Source of the DNA: Xanthobacter autotrophicus
GTDB lineage: Bacteria > Pseudomonadota > Alphaproteobacteria > Rhizobiales > Xanthobacteraceae
Strand: one strand, 5' to 3'
DNA: 64,000 nucleotides
Assembly: GCF_043194295.1 (NCBI RefSeq)
Contig: NZ_JBAFVK010000004.1
Shown here one piece after another: positions 58,896 through 64,000 of this stretch. Below the pieces are notes generated by a model. It did no database searches, was not told the origin of the DNA, and worked only from the letters and a program-made list of their open reading frames with translations. The translations under genes and the position numbers were made by a program. Each line of letters opens with the position of its first letter. Position 1 is the first letter of the stretch.

Positions 58896-60365
58896 ATGAT
58901 CTCGCGACGGGCAGTCCTGCTTGGCGCCACGGCGGCGGGGGCGGCGGGTTTCGCCCCCTCCGCCCTCGGGCACATGGCCGTCTCGCGCGACACGCTTCCC
59001 CCGAATGCGCCGGTGCGCCACCTTGCCCTCTCCGCTGCGGAGATGGAGGTGGCGCTCCTCGGCCCGGACAAGCCGAAGACGCAGGGCTTCTGCGCCTATA
59101 ACGGCACGCCCTTCCTCACCTGGCGCGTGCCGCTCGGCACCCGGCTGATGGTGGATTTCGAAAACCGTATGCCGACGCCCACCACCGTGCACTGGCATGG
59201 CATCCGCGTACCCAACCTCTCCGACGGCGTCGCCCCCCTCACCCAGGAACCGATCCCCGCCGGCGGTCGCTTCACCTACAACGTACCCCTGCCCGATCCG
59301 GGCTTCTATTTCTTCCATCCCCATTGCGATGAGACCGGCCAGGTGGGGCGCGGCCTCGTGGCCCTGCTGCTGGTGGAAGACCCGGCCGAGGCCAGGCTCG
59401 GCTTCGACCTGGAACACATCATCGCGGTCAAGGACTGGCGGCTCGACGCGGATGGCCGCTGGATGCCCATGTTCACCGACGAAGGCGCCTCCACCGCCGG
59501 CAGTTTCGGCACGGTGCGCGCCACCAACGGCTCGGTGATCCCGCCGCGGATCGAGGCGCCGGCCTATGGCGACGTGCGCCTGCGCACGATCGTGGCCGAT
59601 TCCACCCGCACCATCGAATTCGGCTGCGACACCAACAACGCCGCCATCATCGCCGTGGATGGGCAGGCCCTCGTCCCGCTCCCCCTCTCCAAGCTGCCGG
59701 ACGAGGTGTGGCGCATGGGGCCGGCCATGCGGCTCGACGTGCATGTGCGCATGCCCGGTCCCGGCGAAGAGGTGAAGGTCTTCGACTATCGCACCGCCGA
59801 GCCCTATCTGCTCACCACCCTGGTGGCGGTGGACAAGGGAAAGAAGAAGACGCCCTTCAAGCCCATCGCGCTGCCCGCCGCCAAGGTGCCGTTGCCGGAC
59901 GTCAGCCGCGCGAAAAAGCGGGATTTCATCGTGCAGACCGCCGCCGGTGCCACCGCCATCGCGCCGCCCCTGCCGGCGGACGATCCGCTGGCGAAGGCCC
60001 TGATCGATTCCTTCTGCGTGGGCGACAAGACCTTCTGGGCCATCAACCGCACGTCCTGGGGCGCGGGTGCCGACCTGCGGCTGCCGCCGCCGCTCGATAT
60101 CCTGAAAGATGGCGACAGCTACCGGCTCACCATCACCAACGTAACCAAGCACGTCCATCCCATGCACCTGCACGGACACGTCTTTCGCGTCCTGTCCTCG
60201 ACACGGAAGACGACCATCCCGCCTTATCTCGCCGACACTGTGATGACCGAGCCCAACGAGACGGTGGAAATCGCCTTTCGCGCCAAGAGCGGCGACTGGG
60301 TGTTCCATTGCCACATCCTGGAGCACATGGATGCGGGCCTCATGGGCTGGTTCCGGGTGGCATGA
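58896..60365 (+). CDS. Multicopper oxidase, exported by the Tat pathway
   Basis: This 489-residue protein has a Tat-like signal (ISRRAVLLGATAAGAAG) and cupredoxin domains with all four copper-ligand motifs: VHWHGIR, FFHPHCDE, HPMHLHGHVFRV and the type 1 site HCHILEHMDAGLMG. It oxidises a substrate and reduces oxygen to water. In this iron locus a ferroxidase role, providing Fe3+ for FTR1, is the natural inference; cuprous oxidase is the alternative. An ATG at 58896 is chosen over a GTG one codon earlier. The stop overlaps the next gene by 4 bases. Confidence 0.93.
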   Translation: MISRRAVLLGATAAGAAGFAPSALGHMAVSRDTLPPNAPVRHLALSAAEMEVALLGPDKPKTQGFCAYNGTPFLTWRVPLGTRLMVDFENRMPTPTTVHWHGIRVPNLSDGVAPLTQEPIPAGGRFTYNVPLPDPGFYFFHPHCDETGQVGRGLVALLLVEDPAEARLGFDLEHIIAVKDWRLDADGRWMPMFTDEGASTAGSFGTVRATNGSVIPPRIEAPAYGDVRLRTIVADSTRTIEFGCDTNNAAIIAVDGQALVPLPLSKLPDEVWRMGPAMRLDVHVRMPGPGEEVKVFDYRTAEPYLLTTLVAVDKGKKKTPFKPIALPAAKVPLPDVSRAKKRDFIVQTAAGATAIAPPLPADDPLAKALIDSFCVGDKTFWAINRTSWGAGADLRLPPPLDILKDGDSYRLTITNVTKHVHPMHLHGHVFRVLSSTRKTTIPPYLADTVMTEPNETVEIAFRAKSGDWVFHCHILEHMDAGLMGWFRVA

Positions 60366-61621
60366 TGGGACGGTTCGGCCTTGGCGCGGCCCTTGCTTTC
60401 GCCCTGTTGGCGACACCTGCGGCGGCGGGCGAGCAGACGCTGGACAAGCTCGACCTCGCCATTGGCAAGGCCCTGTTCAAGCGGCCATGGGTGCCAGCCC
60501 CCGCCTCCACCCGCGGCGACGACGGGCTCGGCCCTCTCTTCGACGCCCGCTCCTGCACCACCTGCCACCCGCGCGACGGCCGGGCACCGGCGAAGATCGA
60601 GGACGGCACGGCCGGGCGCGGCTTCGTGCTCATGATCGCCCGGCCGGACGGCTCCGGCGATCCGGTCTATGGCCGGCGCTTCCAGATCGACGCCGTGCCG
60701 GGCATCCCCCCGGAGGGGATGATTGGCGTGAGCGACACGCCGCTTTCCGACGGCCGTATCGCCCGCGCGCCCCATCCCTTGGAGCTGGGCTACGGCCGGC
60801 TTGATCCGGCCAGCGGCCTGTCTCTGCGCGTGGCGCCGGACCTGAAGGGGCGCGGGGCACTGGCGCAGGTCCCCGATGCGGCGATCCTCGCCATCGAAAA
60901 GGAGCAGGCGTCAGGCAAGGACGGCGTTTCGGGCCGTGCCCGCCGCGTCACCCGCCCAGACGGCACCACCGCCATCGGCCGGTTCGGCTGGAAGGCGGCC
61001 CAGCCCGACCTTGCCAGCCAATCGGCGGAAGCCTTCTTCCTCGATCTGGGCCTGTCCAATCCCTACCATCCGGAGCCGTGGGGCGATTGTACGCCCACGC
61101 AGACCGCGTGCCGCAACGCTCCCCACGGCAATGCCAACCGCACCGAGGGCACGGCGGACGACGCCTTGGAGATTGGTCGGCCGCTGCTCGGCCGGGTTGT
61201 GGCTTATGTGGCCTCCCTGCCCGCCCCGGCCCCCGAGCCCCTGCCCGAGGCGGAGCGCCGCTCGGGCGCACGCCTGTTCGCCGCCACCGGCTGCGCCGCC
61301 TGCCATCGCCCGGCGCTGCCAACCCGCGACGGCGGGCAGGCCCCCATGTTCACCGACCTTCTGCTGCACGAGATGGGCCCTGGCCTCGCCGACACCATGC
61401 CGGAGCCCGGCGCCGGCGCGTCCCAATGGCGCACCGCGCCGCTGGCCGGCCTGTCGGAAGCGCTCGCGGACGAGACGGGCTTGCTGCATGACGGGCGGGC
61501 GCGCACCATTCAGGAGGCCATCGCCTGGCACGGTGGGGAAGCGGCGGAGGCAGCGCGACGCTTCGGCGCCCTTCCCATGCCGGACAAGGCGGCTTTGGTG
61601 CGCTACGTGTCTTCGCTTTAA
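60362..61621 (+). CDS. Di-heme c-type oxidoreductase (DUF1111/COG3488)
   Basis: This 419-residue exported protein has a signal peptide (MGRFGLGAALAFALLATPAA, cleavage near AAG-E) and two heme c motifs, Cys65-x-x-Cys68-His69 (SCTTCHPRD) and CAACH near residue 310. It belongs to COG3488, often called predicted thiol oxidoreductase or di-heme oxidoreductase, regularly located between two imelysin genes. It would transfer electrons in the periplasm. The ATG at 60362 overlaps the oxidase stop; the next codon is also ATG. An interspersed repeat separates it from the next gene. Confidence 0.9.
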   Translation: MMGRFGLGAALAFALLATPAAAGEQTLDKLDLAIGKALFKRPWVPAPASTRGDDGLGPLFDARSCTTCHPRDGRAPAKIEDGTAGRGFVLMIARPDGSGDPVYGRRFQIDAVPGIPPEGMIGVSDTPLSDGRIARAPHPLELGYGRLDPASGLSLRVAPDLKGRGALAQVPDAAILAIEKEQASGKDGVSGRARRVTRPDGTTAIGRFGWKAAQPDLASQSAEAFFLDLGLSNPYHPEPWGDCTPTQTACRNAPHGNANRTEGTADDALEIGRPLLGRVVAYVASLPAPAPEPLPEAERRSGARLFAATGCAACHRPALPTRDGGQAPMFTDLLLHEMGPGLADTMPEPGAGASQWRTAPLAGLSEALADETGLLHDGRARTIQEAIAWHGGEAAEAARRFGALPMPDKAALVRYVSSL

Positions 61622-61639
61622 GGCGTTTTCGAGCGAGAC

Positions 61640-61701
61640 GGATACCGGCTCGCGTAAAGAAAGCGCGTCAACACAAGACGTTGGAGCGATTGCCGTGAGC
61701 C
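61640..61701 (+). repeat. Interspersed repeat, copy B
   Basis: It shares GGATACCGGCTCGC, AAGCGCGTCAACAC and GAGCGATTGCCGTGAGCC with copy A at 49571-49633 at near-constant spacing. It is inserted inside the iron operon between the di-heme gene and the second imelysin gene. Confidence 0.65.
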
Positions 61702-61742
61702 ATGGCGAACGCAGGACGCTCCAGGTGATGAGAGACGGTCGG

Positions 61743-62849
61743 ATGTTTTACCGCTTTTCAGCCCCCAGCCGCCGCGCCGTTCTCGGCCTCGTGCGTGGCT
61801 TGGCGCTCGGCCTTGCACTTGCCCCAGTCGCTGCGCCGGCCCGGGCCGCCAGCCCCGCGCTCGATCCCGTGCCGCTCATCGAGACCTGGCTGTTGCCGCG
61901 CTACGATGCCCTCGTCGGCGCCACCAGGGCGCAGGCCAGCGCCTGGGTGACCTTCTGCGCCAAGCCCGAGGCCGCCGGCCTGCCGGCGCTGAAGGAGGCC
62001 TATGGCAAGGCGGCGGACGCCTGGAACGCGGTGGAATTCGTCACCTTCGGCCCCATCAGCCTGTCTCTGCGGGCCGATCGCATCTCGTTCTTCCCGGACC
62101 GGCGCAATGCCATCACCCGTGGCCTTGCCGAGATCATCGGCGATCCCGATGCCGGCCGGCTGGAGCCCACCCGCTTCGCCCAGTCCAGCGCTGCGGTGCA
62201 GGGCCTGCCAGCGCTGGAGCGCCTGCTGTTTGAGGAGGGCGCCGCCGATGCCCTCCTGACCGGCCCGGAAGTCGCGCGGCGCTGCGCCCTCGGTACCGCT
62301 ATCGCCACCAATCTCGCCGCCATCGCCGGCGAGATCCGCACCGCCTGGGGCGACAAGACCTCGGGCGTGCTCGGCGCCATCGTCTCCGGCAAGGGCGACC
62401 CTGCCCTGTTTCCGGATGTGGGTGCCCTGCCCGGCATGATCCTCACCGACCTCTCGGGTGCCTACCAGCGGGTGACCGACACCAAGATCCTGCCCGTGCT
62501 CGGCACTGGCCCCAGTGAAGCCAAGCCTAACCTCGCCGACAACTGGCGCTCGGGCCGTTCCGGGCGGGTGGCTGCGAACATGATCAAGAGCGCCGACGCC
62601 CTGCTGGTGGCGGTGGGCACGCAGATGCCGAGCCGGCCGCAATATGTGGTCAACAAGGCCGCCACCGGCGCGGACGCCGCCGCCGACAGGCTGCCCACCG
62701 ACATCGGAGCCGCCGCCGCAACGGCCCAGGGCGCCAGCGCGCTGCAGGCGGCCATCAAGACCTTCAAGGTGGCGCAGGCGAGCGTCTACAAGCCCGTCGC
62801 CTCCTATTTCGGCATCTCGCTGGGCTTCAACGCCCTGGACGGGGACTGA
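61743..62849 (+). CDS. Second imelysin-family protein (COG3489)
   Basis: This 368-residue exported protein has a signal region with twin arginines (SAPSRRAVLGLVRGLALGLA) and an imelysin fold. The GxHxxE motif of the first imelysin is replaced by GLPALERLLF, as usual in COG3489. Other family stretches are AWNAVEFVTFGPIS and VNKAATGADAAADRLP. It is probably a periplasmic or lipoprotein-like iron-related protein. The start is uncertain: ATG 61743 is used, ATG 61728 is possible. The DUF1513 gene follows 2 bases after its stop. Confidence 0.88.
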   Translation: MFYRFSAPSRRAVLGLVRGLALGLALAPVAAPARAASPALDPVPLIETWLLPRYDALVGATRAQASAWVTFCAKPEAAGLPALKEAYGKAADAWNAVEFVTFGPISLSLRADRISFFPDRRNAITRGLAEIIGDPDAGRLEPTRFAQSSAAVQGLPALERLLFEEGAADALLTGPEVARRCALGTAIATNLAAIAGEIRTAWGDKTSGVLGAIVSGKGDPALFPDVGALPGMILTDLSGAYQRVTDTKILPVLGTGPSEAKPNLADNWRSGRSGRVAANMIKSADALLVAVGTQMPSRPQYVVNKAATGADAAADRLPTDIGAAAATAQGASALQAAIKTFKVAQASVYKPVASYFGISLGFNALDGD

Positions 62850-62851
62850 GC

Positions 62852-64000
62852 ATGCGTCTGCGTCTCGACCCCGCCGGGCGATTGGACCACGCCGGGCTAT
62901 TGGACCGGCGCGGCTTCCTCATGGGCGCGGCGGCGCTGGTTGCGGCCGGTCCGCTGGGCGCCTCCAACCTGCGCGCTGATCCTCTTGCCGAGGGATGGCT
63001 GGCAACGGCCGGCATGGGCGAGGGCTTCGCCGCCGTGGGCCTCGACGGCGCCTTCGCTGCCACCACGGCAGCGGAAACCGCCACGCGCCTGCACGGCATC
63101 GAGGCGAGCCCCACCGGCCCGCTGGCCGTGGCGGTGGGGCGGCGCCCGGGGCAGATCGCCCTCGTCTTCGACCGGCGGAAGGGCGGCGTCGTCGCCACCC
63201 TTGCCCCCGGCGCGGGCCGGGCGTTCTCCGGCCACGGCCGCTTCACGGCGGACGGCAGGCTCTTCCTCACCAACGAGATCGAGCGCCCCGGCGAAGGCAC
63301 CCATGTCATGGGACGGGGCGTGGTGGCCGTGCGCGTCGTGGATGGCGGGTTCGCCATCGTCTCGGAATGGCCGAGCGGCGGCGATGGCCCGCACGATTTG
63401 ATGCAGTCCGGCGCCGCGCTGGTGGTCGCCAATGGCGGCATCGAGCCCAACACCCCGGAGGCCCGGGACGCGGAAGTCACCGGCTCGGGCATCACCCTTC
63501 TTGACCCCGCCTCGGGCGGGGTGCGCGGCGCGGGCCGGCTGCCGCAGGACCTCGCCAGCCTGTCCCTGCGCCACCTCGCCCGCGACGGGAGCGGCGGCAC
63601 GGTGGTGGCGGCGCAGGACCTGCTGAAGGATGGCGAGGCGCGCCCGCTGCTGTTCCGCATCGCGAGCGACGGGGCGCTTTCGGCCTTCGATGCGCCGGAT
63701 GCGGAATGGCGGGCTCTCAGGGGTTATGTGGGCTCCGTGGCCTATGATCCCTCCGGCCGCTACGTGGCCTGCGCCTCTCCGCGCGGCAATCGCGTGGCAG
63801 TGTGGCAGGCGGACGGGCGCTTCGTGGGGGCCGTCCCCCTCACCGATGGCTGCGGCCTCGCGGCGGGACGGGAAGCCGGCACCTTCGTCGCCGCCTCCGG
63901 CTATGGCGAAGTCATCCTCGTTTCGGCAGGTCCCGAGGGCGTCGGCATCGCGGCACGGCGCACCGGCGGACCGCGCTTCGATAATCACATGGTGCGGATC
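62852..64000 (+). CDS. DUF1513 (COG3490) exported protein, cut by the window end
   Basis: An open frame of 383 codons runs off the right edge. The product begins with a charged stretch and a signal (RRGFLMGAAALVAAGPLGAS) and continues as a beta-propeller-like protein: FSGHGRFTADGRLFLTNEIE, GGDGPHDLMQSG, VVANGGIEPNTPEAR, GYVGSVAYDPSGRYVACASP and, at the edge, RFDNHMVRI, all typical of DUF1513. It is the fourth member of the conserved COG3487-COG3490 row. It is periplasmic with unknown chemistry. Only a short C-terminus is probably missing. Confidence 0.9.
   Translation, partial: MRLRLDPAGRLDHAGLLDRRGFLMGAAALVAAGPLGASNLRADPLAEGWLATAGMGEGFAAVGLDGAFAATTAAETATRLHGIEASPTGPLAVAVGRRPGQIALVFDRRKGGVVATLAPGAGRAFSGHGRFTADGRLFLTNEIERPGEGTHVMGRGVVAVRVVDGGFAIVSEWPSGGDGPHDLMQSGAALVVANGGIEPNTPEARDAEVTGSGITLLDPASGGVRGAGRLPQDLASLSLRHLARDGSGGTVVAAQDLLKDGEARPLLFRIASDGALSAFDAPDAEWRALRGYVGSVAYDPSGRYVACASPRGNRVAVWQADGRFVGAVPLTDGCGLAAGREAGTFVAASGYGEVILVSAGPEGVGIAARRTGGPRFDNHMVRI

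Overview
The window looks like a chromosomal segment from an alphaproteobacterium of the order Hyphomicrobiales, most likely near Xanthobacteraceae (Xanthobacter, Azorhizobium, Ancylobacter). This is inferred from very high GC, the cell-cycle pair ctrA/chpT with GANTC sites in front of ctrA, Hyphomicrobiales-type small families (DUF2155, DUF1134/EipA, DUF2865, DUF3126), mitochondrial-type complex I accessory proteins (NDUFA12 and a CHCC zinc-finger protein) and an NAD-dependent fds-type formate dehydrogenase. I see no prophage, transposase, integrase, plasmid gene or CRISPR array. Gene density and codon style are uniform, so this reads as core chromosome with interspersed short palindromic repeats.

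Layout. 1-6.5 kb: the aat 3' end, DUF2155, NDUFA12, a Ca2+/H+ antiporter, a ureohydrolase, and a diverged ECF sigma factor coupled to a very long anti-sigma factor. 6.6-10.1 kb: fliJ, ctrA and chpT (the output half of the CckA-ChpT-CtrA phosphorelay) and cysQ. 10.3-14.2 kb: envelope proteins (EipA-like, a membrane-anchored coiled coil, DUF2865, two small exported or membrane proteins), with a full-consensus CtrA box in front of a 52-residue membrane peptide. 14.4-21.9 kb: a LysR regulator and the soluble Mo-dependent formate dehydrogenase genes fdsG-fdsB-fdsA-fdhD-fdsD. 21.9-36.9 kb: metal efflux, an enol-lactonase-like hydrolase, an ABC exporter, an FAD monooxygenase, class II DAHP synthase, an MFS drug exporter, glutathione reductase and a glycosyltransferase. 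37-50 kb: rpiA, phosphoglycolate phosphatase, tRNA-Val(CAC), a yciG/yciE-like stress pair, an L,D-transpeptidase, cspA, cysE and infA. 50-56 kb: a DEAD-box helicase, a DedA protein, modABC and a Mop-less ModE. 56-64 kb: an iron locus with FTR1 divergent from imelysin, multicopper oxidase, di-heme oxidoreductase, a second imelysin and DUF1513 (cut by the window end).

How the parts fit together. Molybdate uptake (modABC, modE) plausibly supplies the molybdenum cofactor used by the formate dehydrogenase about 32 kb away. FdhD sulfurates that cofactor, and the enzyme would give NADH from formate, consistent with C1 or autotrophic growth. CtrA and ChpT are encoded convergently across a shared terminator. 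The iron locus resembles a bacterial counterpart of yeast Fet3-Ftr1, merged with the conserved COG3487-COG3490 gene row.

The least ordinary signals are the CtrA box with its tiny membrane gene, the dense GANTC cluster and stem-loop before ctrA, the degenerate sigma with a 732-residue proline/alanine-rich anti-sigma, the multicopper oxidase inserted into the imelysin operon, a run of five hairpins between an L,D-transpeptidase gene and cspA, and several repeat families. All assignments come from reading the sequence and from memory of families; no database search was run.
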